Shown: positions 23,001 to 36,009, counted from the stretch's first letter. The stretch is 64,000 bases of DNA from Mesodorylaimus sp. YZB2_4 (GCA_030248295.1 JASANH010000846.1:186001-250000); one strand, 5' to 3'. Made by a program: numbers and translations. The notes: a model not told the origin generated them from the sequence alone.

Positions 23001-26000
23001 CGTTACCAAAGCACATATCAAGACCTTCTGTGACCTGCTGACCACTGAAAAGGTGTCACAACAGTGTCCACACAGGGTCAGCCAAACCGAACGTTTATGG
23101 GTTTTAGAACTACCGATACCTTGATCTTCTGATGGTCGTCTGCTGGTGCAATGGGCTGGCTATTCCCGAAAATCAGAATTACATAGCGGAAGAAATCTTA
23201 GTCAAATCAGCGCAACAGAAGTTGGTACATGGTCGTAGTCATATTGTGAATGAGTCAGGACCCATTTGATAATATGTCTTTTTAGCAAGCCATTTATTAC
23301 ACCGACCTGGGGCAAGAAATTGGGAAGACTAAAAATGTGGCTTATATATCGACTGATAAAAGAGATTGGCAACCATTATTTGAGTTTGCAACGCAGGTAA
23401 GCCACCTATTGTACCTGCCTGGTAAGGTATTAGTATGCTGTGGAGACATGTTTGTTTTTCGAATATAGCGCGAGAAAGGCGATATTCCCGCGTAGTAGGT
23501 ACCGTATATTGTGGCGACACTATACTGTTTGTGGGTCGGGTCGGGCCGGTCTTCTCCAAACAATTGTTGCCACAATAATTGGAACAATTGTCCTTGAAAA
23601 TCTCCATATGGATCTGCGGAAAGTACAACTTGGAGTCCGTTAGCGGATCCATTACTATCCAATGAAATCCTCTTGAATCAATAGTGGATCCACTTGGACC
23701 AAGTGAACAAAGCATAGTCATTGTGATGCACTAAGCTGCAAATGCTCGCTCGGAAAGTGTATAGGCAACAACAAAAGACCAAGCGTAGATTTCGTGTGGA
23801 TACGCGGATCCTCAGAGGGCGTGCATTTTTTCTACTCCCAATATCCACATGGATATGCGGATCAGTCATCTGGGAAGGACAGCACAGACTACGCAAGACT
23901 AGCTTGCGTACTTGATGGTCACTAGCATTTCGGGTTTTGGCGCTTTTGTTCACTGTAAAGCTCTTGGAATCTGATTATTCTTGTTGACCAGTTGTAGCAC
24001 ACCCGAAACTTTGTTAGTGGAAAAGATTGATCAAAATCGCTCAGCACTGTCGGTCAGAGCACAATGCTTCGTTACTGCCGACTCCAAGGCCAAAACTGAT
24101 CACCAAGGGGACTGTTTTTCTCTGAAATTCCCTGACTTGTCTTCTTCATTGGGGAATTACAGTAGGAAGCATGGTGTCCCCGAAAAATCTATGATGTCTT
24201 CACGACATACCTTGATAGCGTCTCCCGAAACATCGAGGTGTCTCCACAACATAATAATACCTCTCTCCTGTCTGCAAGAAGGCCACAAAAGCACGCTGAA
24301 GTAGCAATGCTGCACTGACAAGAGCTGAAGCAAGCGCTGCATGAACCGAATAACCCAGTCTTTCTGGCCGCAACTTTCAGGAAAAGAAGGATGACAAGGA
24401 AGATAAAGACGAATCGCCGGCTGGTACTCGTATAGTCCAGGCTCGAAAAGTGCGCTGGTGGATGGTGTCTTGTCTCGTTGCCTCTTCGTGTTTTCTGTCT
24501 CTTCTGGCTTTCTCGTAGACTCGTAGAACCCACCTCTGCAGCAGCCTGATAGCCATACTATCCATCTTTCTTCTGCTTTTCACTTACCCCGCGTGATTTG
24601 CATGGGCCGCCCCGCCAGTGGTCACTTAGCAGGAAGTGCCTCCTTTATCATGGCTTATTGTTGATGGAAAATAATTGCGCTTACTGGATTTGCCCTTCTA
24701 GCAAAACGAAACGGACCATTACAAATTCTTTCTCCGACAACTGGATCTATTCAGCTGCTTGTGCTTCGTAAGTAATAATAAATAGCATGTCAGGCTTGCG
24801 GGTGCCCAGTGTCATGACATCGCAGCAGCCTCTGCACTTGTCTTTCAGGGACGCAATGAATACACGATCAATATGATTACTGTAGACTTGAAATATATGA
24901 GTTGGCAAGAAGCCTTCATTTGTTTCTCTGATGAACGTATCCCTGATGAGTTGAGGGCGGTGTTCTGCAGACTGGTACTCGGTACGGATGACCCTTTTTT
25001 GGTCAGACTAATGTACTGTATATACTGTATGTGCAATAAGAAACAAGAGCATATTTCAGAACTGTTTGTGGATGTTGGCACTAATTACTCTCTCCTGGAG
25101 CGCCAGGATCTGGTTTTCGACTACAAAGACATACCGTTGCCCGGCCAGATAAAACGAAGCCGGGAAAACAGTATACTGGTATAGTACCAATCGTTATGGC
25201 ATGGTACACTGTGTACATATGCTATTGCTTCAGGAACAAGCGATGCCATTGCCATTTATCCAAGAGCTAAAAGCGTACTTGAACAACTTTTTGGGCGCCA
25301 ATGCATCCATGACAGCATCAACCATCAGCCGAAACAAGCTGATCGAGCAAGTCTTGGTGCTGATCTATAACTTGGCCAAGTTCGGGTATTACGGGGACGC
25401 GGATGACATTAGGCGGCTTTTGGAACCGCTGCTGAGTCTGGTTGATGGCAGAAATGACCTGCCGTTTCCTGTCAAGAATAATGAAAGTACGTTTATTGCT
25501 TCTTGATTCAGAAATTCGGTTATTGAAACTGGTGCTTGAAGCTTCCTAATCAGCAAATAGAAGGGAAGTAAGAATGTACTGTACAAGAGGATATTCTTGC
25601 AAGCTACTGCCTGCGTCGTTTGAGTCACTCAAAAAGATAAGCTACAAGTTACCGCACCCCTTTTTCCGAGGTGAATGGTGCTGATAAGCTTCCATAAGCC
25701 GCAGGAAATGAATAAGGTCGATCACCTCTTGCCTAACATCCGACTTGCAGTCATGATTCACAGCATTTGAAATCCTTGAGCCGTCCTAGGGTGAACTAGG
25801 ACTACCTAGAGGAAAGTTCATGCCGCAGGAACGATCCCACGCAGTCAAAGACTTCCCATATTGTTTATGCCCCAAACCATGCAGGAGAACTCGCAATTTA
25901 TAGAGCAGCCGCACGTTTCAGCCGTCAGTGAGGGTGCCTAGGTGCAATTCCAAATAAGGAGCTCGGGACCTGTTACCGTCCGATACCTGCAAACCAAACC

Positions 26001-29000
26001 AGCCACGACCTCGAGCGAGATTTCGATCTTGCGTCAGCCTGACTTAATTGGGAGAGGCACCAGCTCCCTGACCAAGCACTGACAGGTGCGGATAAGATAT
26101 CCACGTCAATAAAATACACATTCGCATTTTCAGTTCACTCCCAAGATGTGGCCCAAATGATCGAATCGTATCGAAAGACGAAACGCTTTCAGCAGAATTT
26201 GCATACCACCGCTTTGGTCAATGCCAAATACGGGTAAGCGTTTTTGCGATTCACGACTAGCTCACAAAAAAGGATCACTTATTTCAGAGCGCTGAAGACA
26301 CTCGACCTGTTCTTCAACTTGCGCTTCAGCACAAGATTAGCAGTAAGTCGATTGAGTAGGAAGCAACTTCAAGGAAAACTAGCGAAGCCAATTTTTTTAG
26401 CGGTTTCTTAGCGAGTTTAAATACACGCTGTTTGCGGAGATGGACAAGAGTCGGAATCCACCAGATTTGGCTCCTTTCCTGTACTCGAATTTTTCACTCG
26501 ATGACAATCCATCGTAAGTATGTTGGGTCCTCGGAGTCTATGACCGAACCTAAGTCTTCCCGTCATGCAGCTTACATTTGAAAGCAGTAAAGACAATGGC
26601 CGACATATTTCATGAGTCCTCCTATTTCAAAGTCGAATTTGTAGATGTTATGATGGTGAGGAAGAGATTTCCAGTGACCCCTAGCCTAATCGATCATCGA
26701 TTCTAGGACCTGTGCAATTATCAATACGACGTCATTGTGACCACCGCCATGGCCCTGATCAATCGATACTATTCCGCCCATGAAAATAACTTTTCTTTGG
26801 CCCAACAAACTTTGTTCGTAATCACGGAGAATTCATGCGTTGTGCAAGCCAAGATTCGACAACGATTGCCAGTATTGAAACTCCTGTCAATGAACCACAA
26901 GCCAACGCGCGAGGTTGCCACCAAAGTGAAAAAAATACTGCAAGATTTCAAAGCGTAAGTTCGGTTTTGAGTAGATTTTCCAGCACACATGGGTTTTCTG
27001 TTCCAGGATGTGTTATGTTCCAGACAGCAGAGACGCGTCGCATAAAATCAATCAAGACATACTGTACAACCATGGTAAGATTTTTGTTTCCATTTCACAA
27101 CAGCATTTTGTATCTGTCCTCTTTGTGTATAGGTATCCTCACCGATATATTCGACATTTTGTCTCGAAAACTAGACCCAAGTTTGACTGAACAATACGAT
27201 GAGATGAAGGACGTATTTAGGGTCAGTTTTGAACTGCTGATTGCCATGGCCAAAGACAACCCAACTGCGTCTCAGCGCCTTTTCGATCGACTGGACGATC
27301 TTATCAAAGTTGAGGGCGCTGTGGATGAGCTAGCCGAGCTCTACGCGCAAGTAAGGCATTGACAGGATCTTAACAATGATTTCGAGGCGGTTGACGATGC
27401 GCTACCGTTTCTACTGTAGGTGTTTCGAGGCAACACTCTTTTGTGTCTTCGAGTGACACAACAACAAATCGAAGAAGCAGTATTCCTACTGGCACGAACC
27501 CACAATCCGGTTTTGGTTCGGTTTCTCTATTGCCTTGTTCTGGTGGGAGAGCTGCCTCTGAAGCGCAATCAGAACATAGTGGTCAAAGCCTTGCTGCAGC
27601 ACCGCCGAAGTGTCAGCCCGTTGACTGACACAAGTAGAGAAGAGCGACTGAAGTTGCTCAGTGCCGACGAAACACAAAGCCCTGAAAAAGCCAGAAAGCA
27701 GATTTATTTGAGCAGCATTGTTCAATTGCTTTCGTGGTGCGCATATGGAGATAACCGGACAGTCGAATCGATCTGTCAGTGTATGATGACAGTCGATGAA
27801 CTTCTCACAATCATGACATTGCCCAACTTGTGTCCCGGACTTCGTTCACCATTTGTCCACATGTTCTATCATATCTACATGACTTCAACATCCGAAATTG
27901 CAGTTGCAGAAATGAAAGATCTTCCTCAAGAGCAGATTTGGGAGTTCATGGCAAGTGTGGCCAAGGAACTGGATTCTTGCGTCCAAAATATCCAGAAGGA
28001 TACCCGTATGGCGGCTAGTCTCTTAAGACGCCGTCCCAGGGCTGTGCACCGGCAACGATCAGATGCAGAACACGAATTCAAAGAGTCAATGCACTATATT
28101 TTCGATTCAGCCCTTCCCACGGTATCGGCCTTCTTCAAGCAGCACTATGTCGAGCCATCTAGATCGCCTTCTGAATCGCAGTCGAGGGAGAGCAGCATCT
28201 TGGAGCAGCTGTGCCACGCGTTAAACAATTTCGCTCCGCTTACTTATCCGTGCATCACCCGTGATCGGCATTTGCAACTTCTTATATCGACTTTTCAAAG
28301 TTTGTCCAACGTTGGAAAACCATTCGGACTAAAGATGCCAGAAGTTCTAATGCAGGGCCTGCCAGATCCATTTGGTGAAATCAAACTTCGTTACAAACAG
28401 TACTACGCTGAGGAGGAAGAGGTCAATGAAAAATTACGCATCTTCTCAAAAAATGTGAGTCTAGGTTACGGTGGTCCGGACACGGTGCGACAGCAAATCA
28501 ACTTTCCACGTGACACACCGTACAACAGTCCTGAAGAAGAGATAGCACTGCCTTTAGGAAAGGAATTCCAGAGCCTGGTCTCGTGTTTTATTAAGGCCGA
28601 TGAACGACAAGGATCAAAGCGGTATGAGAATGTCGCCAAGATCCTACGACAGTTGAAACAATCGCTGAGTCTGACCAAACTGTCGGAAAGAAGAAAGCTG
28701 GACCAGGTAGCCCTGGATATCAAGTGTCTGAAAGTGCTGCGGGCACTAATTTATAACGAAATCGCCAAACTACCATCCCCAAGCGATAAGAACGCTTACG
28801 AGAAACAGTTGGCCGACGTGTGCAGCGTGCAAGAAGCCCTGGTGGATTTCGATCTCGTGCCCAGTGTTCTGCCACATTTGGTTCGGCCAAGCGACGAATT
28901 GGCCAAAGAGATCTTCGCTCTGTTGAGCGTCGTGCTATACAATGGCAATGCCCATGTCCAGACGAAGTTCATGGAGTACTTTCGACAGACCCGAGAAGAA

Positions 29001-32000
29001 AGCTTTTTCTTCTGTGTCAACTCACGCCTTCAAATATCGGCCAACGCCATTAAGGAAAGGAGGACGCTCATGTCCCAACACAAGGCCATGGTAAACGAAC
29101 TGATGGAAACTATGGGTTATTGGAAGCCGCTCATGGAGGCTACGTTGGCTTCGAAAAGACCCAGCATGGCGTCGAAGAAAAGTACAAAGTCATCAGGTGC
29201 GTTGGAGAAGACTTCAAAGAAAGCCTCGGGAGTGGTGGGCATACTGCAATATGCAATGAAGACCATGGTCGGAAACAAAGTCAGACCCGAAGATAGTGTG
29301 GGGACAAAGGTCAACAAAAAGGTAAGCAAAATGTTTCATTTTTGATCGGCGGTCAGTCAAGGAGACGAGACTTAAATCTTCAAGGTGGACGTACATTTTT
29401 TACCACTTTTTGAGCAATGTTAGCAACACGAAGAGCATAATCATCAAATTAGTATTTTCCATTTACGCCCAGAAAGAGCTCTCGCGATTAGACACAAAAT
29501 CAACTAATCATGACTGATTTCAGCCTAGAATAAACCCTGTGCCTTCACTGTCAACTAAACCCAAGGGGGACATACTCTAGAGAGATACAATGAAGTAAAC
29601 ATGGATATTACAATGGTGGATTTAAACAGAGAAACAAAACTTTGTTTTTTGTAGAACGAAGGTAAAAAGTTTTCAAATTCGCACCCATCGGCTGTAGTCG
29701 TTAGTGAACACCCACCAGCGAGCAAAGTAGTTTTCTTCGAGGATATGGGCGATCTGTTCGAGTACAAGGACAATGGTTATTTGGATTTGGTCCTGCACAC
29801 CTTGGCTTTAATGTGCGACGGCAAGTGCAGCGAGTTGCAAAACTATCTTCGTGACCAAGAGGACAATATTCGATCAGTAAACATCGTCAGTGAGACTGCC
29901 CGTCTCCTGGAATTGCTCTATTCCAACATCAATCACAGGACCATCGACTTAACCACGCAGTTATTCAACGCTCTTATCGAAGTAACCTTGGGCAATCAAA
30001 GGAACCAGGTGTGCATATTTGAGCAGAAGGTGACCGACTATGTCAACTACATATTGAGAAATGACACCTTCCCTGGATGCACGACAAAACAGATTTATTC
30101 ACTGAAGTTGTCCATCGGAAAGCTGCTGAAAGAGATTATCGAAGAGAACTCGTAAGTAACCCTTAGGAATACAGTATCTGACGATGAGCCCATCCCTTTA
30201 TTGTCGTGTTGAACGTGCGGGCAGCAGCCACAGCCTAGAAATGGTGCAATGAAGAATACTAGCAGACCGTGCGACCATTTACCAGCAGAGCAACTTTTAG
30301 TAAAACTTACTGAATTGGATTAAGGGACGAAGTTGATGTTTCGGATCTCGGTTAGTTTTGTCGTAATCTTCTCAAGGACAGTTCCCGTACCGCGATTATA
30401 GCCCTTTAATTAGCTAGACTAGCGAGACCCTCAGCAAGCTTTATGCAAGAGGAAGTGAGGGTGCGCCAACTCTAGTGTCCTAACTCAAAGTTTGGGTCCT
30501 TACGCCGTTGGTGCTGTAACTGTTGGATTATGCAATCGGCCAAGATTGCTTTTTCAGGGCTAATGGGCATGAGAAGCTAGTTGCCGCCGCTCTCAGCAAC
30601 GAAGACCTATCCAAAACCGTCACCACATCTCATCAGCTGCTGACGGCATCGGCGGGCCTCAATGCCTCTGACGAGCACCTCGTTACCGAAACCGGCTATC
30701 AATACAGCATGATCTTGGCGCGAATCATGGATCTGGTTCCAGTCTCCACTGCACACGGCGGCAACGGCGCCCACGACAGCAACACGTTTATTGACACTAC
30801 GTCATTCACTGAGACCGCGGCATGGAAATTCTTTTTCTGCAACATTGAAAAGATCGAGATTCTGAAAGACAACAGATTGCACAGGGCCTATTTCAGAGTC
30901 GTATCTCGTGACATCCTGCGAAAAACGGTGAAAGAACGTCTGAAATGGGAAGTGAACAGATCAAGTCCATCCAATAAGCTGCAAGATTTCATCAGCTGGT
31001 ACGGTGATATTCGTCGAGATATTCGATACCAAAGGAGAATTAACGCCTTCCGAGCGACTAGATTCTTGATCCAGCATTGGCGATTCCTGAACTTGGCTCT
31101 ACTGCTTTTGACTTTCGCCATCAATTTAGGAATCTTGGCCACATGGCGTGCTCCAGAATATGACGACAGCTCCTTTAACTACTCCGTGGCGGAAGGTCGG
31201 TTTTTCGAGAAGCCAGACCCCTTGTTTGATAAAGTGGCCCAAGGTGAGAGATGCCAAATCTGGTTGCTGGTGCTATTGGCTAACGCGTGGTCTCCTTCAG
31301 GGCTTGGAATAGCTCACAATGTCCTTGCCGTTTGCATTTTCCTCAGTTACGTTCTTTCTCATAAGTTGGCGTTCCCGACTATCCCCGCGGCTCTTCAGTG
31401 TTTAAAAAAGTAAGCTTTGGCACTCCTGATGCCGTAATAATCAATGTGAAGTTTGCCCAGATTACGCAGAAAAAAGAAACTTAACCAAGAATCAGATCCA
31501 ATCACCGCCAACGAAAGCAAGCAAATATCAAGGTTCGAGGTTCGTTTTTTCAGCTTCACCACGATCTACTACGCAGTGAGTGCATGTCGGAGTCCCCATC
31601 CATGTCTCGCACTAATCCGGATATGTTTTATTACAGGTGTTTCTTTGCACGTCTGTCCTGGGTACTGTCGTGTCACCCGCATTTTTTGCTTTTCACCTTC
31701 TGCAGATTACGGACAGCAATCAGATTCTGGGTCGTATTATCAAAGCAGTGACACAAAACGGTAAGCCTCTTCCAATATAGACGTCTGGACTTCTTGGGTT
31801 GCAGACTGTCATGGTAATTTTCAGGTCGTTCATTGCTGTGGGTGGTTTTCCTGTCGCTGATCATCTTCTATATTTTCGCCTTGATCGCATTCCTGTTCTT
31901 TCGGGACATCTTCGATGAGGACATCATGTGGTGCCACACGCTCTACGAATGCTTTGTCACCGTGATAAGAGATGGATTAGTGCTGCAGTTGGCCCAAGTA

Positions 32001-33005
32001 TGCTTCTGCATGGACCAACATGTTCAGACCCACATCGATTTTTCGGCTCTAGGTCTTCTATCTCAAGCCAACTAGCAATCATTATAATTTCCAAACGTAC
32101 CAGTTGAAAGCAATTTACGACCTTACTTTTTTCGCTTTGATCACTACCATCGGCCTCAGCATTATTCTTGGTATCATTGTGGATACCTTCTCGGAGTTGA
32201 GGAGTGCAAAAGTAAATCAAGGAGTTGAATTTCAACCGTTTCCTTCAGACCTGTTTATACACCATAATTCTGTTTAGTGGCAAATCGAGAATGATATGGA
32301 GAAGTTTTGTTTCATCTGTGGAAAAAGCTGCCACGACTTCGAGCATCACGGCCATGTGAGTCACTGGTCATTGGCTGACGGCGGGGTTCATTCAGGGATA
32401 GCAACAGCAGCTTCTTATCTCGCAGGGATTCACACACCATGTGGAAGAGGAGCATAACATGTGGGCGTATTTGTACTTCTTTATTTACCTGGATGGCACT
32501 CCCAAGAACAACCTGAGTTCGCTAGAGCTGTATGTGTACAACAAGGTGAGAGTGGATAGATTTCGTGGCAGGCAATCGCTGAATTAACTTTCTCTGTGTT
32601 AAGCTGGAAGAAGAGAAGATAGATTTCTTCCCACTTGGCAGGGCTCTGACCCTGAGTCTATGGGAGCAGGAAAATACAGACTCAAGGTTGGAAATTTTGT
32701 TAGAGCACGTGAACGCGCTGGTGAACAGGATGAAACGAGAAGTACGTTCACTATGTAGAATTTTTAAAGATGGACTAGACTCCCTTTTTGTATAGGACCT
32801 GCTGAAGGCGCGAGAAGCGGAACGCTTGCGTCAACAAGAATGGGAAGAGCTTCATGGGGTCCGAGATCGACCACCATCAGATAAGCACCATATGAGTGTG
32901 GATGCGAAAAGAGATTACCTGAATCACGGGTCTGTAATGGACACTGCCCGTTTATCAGACTTGTTCAACGAACAAAAGAAAAGCATGGACAACCAAAACC
33001 ATTAG
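20096..33005 (+). CDS. IP3 receptor-like intracellular channel, paralog B (44 exons, 2,628 aa)
   Basis: Tandem paralog of the gene at 7810-19314. Every one of its 44 exons has a counterpart with the same phase; only a few differ in length, by multiples of three. The ATG at 20096 begins MTELEEVTH and the TAG is at 33003-33005. The largest exon is 27420-29321. The same changes are present: VRPM in place of the TTGR loop (exon 21578-21831), GDSRKN keeping the Arg-Lys pair, and the identical filterless pore RDGLVLQLAQ-VFYLKP (exons 31825-31997 and 32053-32211). The C2H2 linker is CFICGKSCHDF...HVEEEHNMW. Introns are longer than in A: 23397-24701, 25487-26133, 29322-29654, 30152-30557. The donor of intron 14 is GC (AAG|GCAAGT at 22316-22324). 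Coding similarity is a mosaic of near-identical and diverged blocks. An intact frame over 2,600 codons argues against a pseudogene. Confidence 0.9.
23397..24701. other. 1.3-kb IP3R-B intron, probable insertion sequence
   Basis: The equivalent intron in A is 336 bases. This one holds three variants of a TGGATAYGCGGATC-like word (about 23607, 23798, 23850) and several GGATCC sites. Open frames inside have no recognisable motif. I see no transposase or reverse transcriptase. Confidence 0.5.
25776..26095 (+). mobile_element. Dispersed repeat copy in IP3R-B intron 25
   Basis: It matches 43955-44290 and, reversed, 46140-46375. Shared landmarks in order are CCTAGGG...CTAG, CCGCAGGAAC, CACGCAGTC, GCAGCCGCACGT, a CCAAACCAG/CCACGACCTCGA segment and a terminal CTCCCTGA. 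It has no coding capacity, so it is probably a non-autonomous element of about 330 bp. Its location explains why intron 25487-26133 is long. Confidence 0.6.
29322..30557. other. Two longer IP3R-B introns flanking exon 29655-30151
   Basis: Introns 29322-29654 and 30152-30557 contain no extra exon I can support. The second shares short blocks with paralog A's intron at 16264-16827 (for example GACGATGAG-CCATCCC, GCAGCAGCCACAGC and AGCAAGCTTTATGCAA-like words), so part of it descends from the ancestral intron. Confidence 0.5.
31825..32226 (+). other. IP3R-B pore segment, gene-converted with paralog A
   Basis: From about 31828 to 32226 the sequence differs from 18063-18461 at only three bases. 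The 55-base intron is identical, and so are 15 bases of the next intron; both sequences then diverge abruptly. Neighbouring introns are unalignable by eye. Confidence 0.85.
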
Positions 33006-34199
33006 TAAGGCACATAGTTATGGCATATCATTATTAGGCTTGTGCATGTACTCTATGGTAATGTCATTATGGCTGTAAAACTCTTATATTTCTCTGAAGC
33101 ACTACTTTTACCCTGCGTACCAGATGCCAAGCTGTTATGATTCTCCGGGCTTGCAATAATTTGCAACAAATTTTGCGAGTTTTATGTTTCACTAATTACA
33201 CAAAGCTATTAAATTCAGCGAGATTATTCAGTGAATCTGTCTGTATACACTTGCATTTTTCTGCAGAAAACGATCACTACCCAACGTTGCCTGATTCACG
33301 CATTTTAGGCAGAAACATATTGCTTTGACTCCTTGAACATCAGATTTGTGAGCATCGTGTCGTTTTGACATCTTGTGACTGCCAAGCTGAAAAAACATGT
33401 TTATACAGTATTCGCCAGATCACCAAACGTGGGCATGCGCGTTCCAAGCACATCATAGTACCCAGTATGATATTTACAGGAAGAATCAATCACATGAGTC
33501 GTTTGGCCGTCAGCTGTCACGTGGGGCTGTTTCATACAAACAAACGTCGTTGGCCAACGACGTTATAAGATGTCTTGGGCCAACGACGTTCTAAGATCCG
33601 CATCGCTTCTTTTCCGTTTTTCAGAGTCAAGTTGCCAATGTTGCTCCCCAGATTGCTCAATCGCCGTGGCGGAGCGCCGCAGTGCTCGCTGATCTGAAGG
33701 ACAGATCGACTACTCTCGGTCATCAGGAGACTAAGGTGAACTACAGAGTGCTGTGCTTGAAGCGAAAGGGAGCAAACGGGATCGCTCATTCGTGTGGACA
33801 ATTCTACGTTGGAGGCAGGAGAAAAGCAGATAATTCTAAGCCCCATACCTGCATAATACACCCAGCTTTGGGAAAGGACAAAAACCTGTGGAACAGTGAC
33901 ATCCTCAACACAGATGGCCAGCTAGGCCAGCTTAATAGCAGCTTGTTAGGCAGCAATAGCCTCACTCTCGTTGCTAATTGCTTCAGTTCTTGTAACCTGC
34001 CGCTGTTTTCTAGAGATAGTATATAATACCACTTTGCTGTTTTGTTCGGCTTTCGTGCAACCTTAACAGTCAGATCTAGTCGAGCTGACATCGAGCATTG
34101 GTGGTGTCTGATGGGAGCACACAAAATTGCATTTTACGGTCATGAGGCACCAGCCAACAGAGCACAGTATCACTGGATCACAGACATCACACAGCATCT
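33006..34199. other. Intergenic region with a 22-bp palindrome
   Basis: It lies between the stop of IP3R-B and the stop of the minus-strand kinase. I see no credible exon; overlapping frames around 33680-34120 lack motifs and splice context. It contains the palindrome at 33543-33564. Confidence 0.55.
33543..33597. repeat. Perfect 22-bp palindrome plus direct repeat of its right half
   Basis: AACGTCGTTGG joined to its exact complement (33543-33564), then a second GGCCAACGACGTT-TAAGAT unit at 33578-33597, spaced about 26 bases from the first. It could be a binding site or the end of an eroded element. Confidence 0.75.
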
Positions 34200-35747
34200 T
34201 CACGGCAGGTTCAGCCCAGTGTGGTAGTTCTTGAGTACGACGACCAGCTCGCTCATTGTGGGTCGGTCTTGCGCTTTCTTCAGGCATCGTATGGCCAGGT
34301 CTCCAATCTCCTTTGGCATCCCAGTCGGCAACGGCAGCCGGACACCGCTCTTCAACTGTTCAAGCATTTCCTTCAGCTTCGTGCCTTTCTGCAGGTAGTG
34401 CACTTCGTACGGATTCTTGCCTTTGTTGTAGACCTATAAGACCGACAGACGATTAGGCCTATGAAACGACTGAGCGTGATTTGTCTCACCTCATGCATCA
34501 GGATGCCGAAGCTCCAGACGTCCGACGCTGATGTCCATTCGCGCGCTTCCAATGCGTCAGGTGCGGTGCTGTAGACGGGCAGACGGCGTTTGGTGGCAAG
34601 TTCGTAGTGGTCAGGGGCCAGGCGGGACAGTCCGAAGTCGCCAATCTTGACCGTGAATTTCTTGTCCCCTTTCACAACCAAGCAGTTCCGGCTCGCAATG
34701 TCTCTGCAAATAGGAAACGCGAATCAGCACTTTCGGCGAGACCGAGAGGCACTCACCTGTGGATAATGTCGTGCTTGTGCAGATACTCGATTCCTTTGGC
34801 CGAGTCCACCAACGACCGAACCCGTCCCCGATCTTCCAACAAGCTCTTCTCCAGCAGCTTGTCCAAGGACCCGACTGAAAAGAAAACAGCGTCCGGCCCG
34901 CCAACACGACAGAAGAGCCGACTTACAGTTGCAGTACTCCAAGACGATGAGCAGTCGGGGGACCTCGTTCGGATGCTGCGCCCACAGGCTGAGTCCCTTC
35001 AGTCGGACGACGTTTTCGTGATCCAGCAGCGTCATCAACTTGGCCTCGGCCATGCACTCGGCTTTGTCTTTGTCGCTGGCGGCACCGCTCAGGATCTTGA
35101 CGGCGACGATATCGTGTTCTGGCAGCAACTCAGCCTTCCACACTTCACCGAAGTTGCCCTGAAAGAAAGGCACTGCCGAAACGGGACAGCCATGTTACTG
35201 AACTGCTTACCCTGCCGAGCTGATCTTTGAAGTTCACCCGCGATCCATCGATCATCCTGAACGTGTTGTAGATCGGAGTCAGGAGCCTTGCGCCTGTACG
35301 CAGCGATAGCATTTCGCCCGTTTCGTAGTAGTGATTGATGAGCGCTTCCAACGTCGGAAACACTTTTTTCTCGATGTGGTAGATCTAACGATAAGAGGGG
35401 ATCTCTATGATGCGGCGTGCCTAATCCTAAGTAGGTAGCTCACACAAACGGTTTTCACTCGCCTACCTTTTCAGTCATGCTGAACTTGAAGTGGTGGATC
35501 TTGTTCTTTTCGTCGCCGCCAACGCTGAGCACACGACCGCCGACACCTCGACGCAACAGGAAGTCGCCTGGCTTTTTGAGCAGCTGCGAAAGGAATTCGC
35601 GGTGCAAGTTCTGCTGATAAAACAGCTTGGGGAAGTCGAGTTTTCCCTTCTAAAAGAAGCGAAAAACCCGTCGCATGGTCAATCTAGAAAAACATCATGA
35701 CTTACCCGTCCGCTACTCGTACCACTGCTCCTGCTTTTCTTCGACAT
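34200..35747 (-). CDS. Short SH2-tyrosine kinase, Fer/Fps-like (398 aa)
   Basis: Cytoplasmic protein tyrosine kinase: SH2 domain, then kinase domain, with no F-BAR region, the layout of the expanded nematode Fer-like group. Seven exons on the minus strand: 35747-35706 (ATG), 35649-35467, 35384-35211, 35158-34927, 34874-34757, 34703-34490 and 34433-34200 (TGA), 1,197 bases in total. The SH2 part has FYQQNLHREFLSQLLKKPG and the phosphotyrosine-binding Arg in DFLLRR. The kinase part has the GRGNFGEVW loop, AVKIL lysine, YCNFGSL hinge, catalytic HRDIASRN, DFGLSR, and DVWSFGILMHE. The usual WTAPE is STAPD: the Glu is replaced by Asp and the Trp by Ser. Catalytic residues are intact, so activity is expected. 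Substrate unknown. Its start faces the TTBK-like gene 262 bases away. Confidence 0.88.
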
Positions 35748-36009
35748 CTTTTAATCTCTGCGGGAACGAACCGACTGCCTCGCACCCGGAACGACGATGA
35801 CAGTGACGGCGAACCCACGTGGCAGCGGAAGATCGTGGCCGCTTCTGATTGGTCTCCCTGAAGTGGTCGATTGCAATACGCCCCTTCCTTTACACTTCCA
35901 ACCAGCTTTGCTTCAGCTTGCTGTAGTGGACAAAGTGCTGGCGCTGGTCGACGGGTCGGTTCGTGATCATCTTCGCTGAGGTCGTGGGAACTACGAATAG
36001 ACAAGGACC
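35748..36009. promoter_or_regulatory. Divergent promoter region between two kinase genes
   Basis: 262 bases lie between the start codons of the minus-strand SH2 kinase and the plus-strand TTBK-like kinase, so both must be driven from here or from sites overlapping the 5' UTRs. No TATA box is evident. Co-regulation is inferred from geometry only. Confidence 0.5.

Noticed and set aside
24382-24583. Charged open frames in the 1.3-kb IP3R-B intron as an extra exon
   Set aside because: Paralog A has no counterpart; the flanking exons 23286-23396 and 24702-24767 already join in phase exactly as in A.
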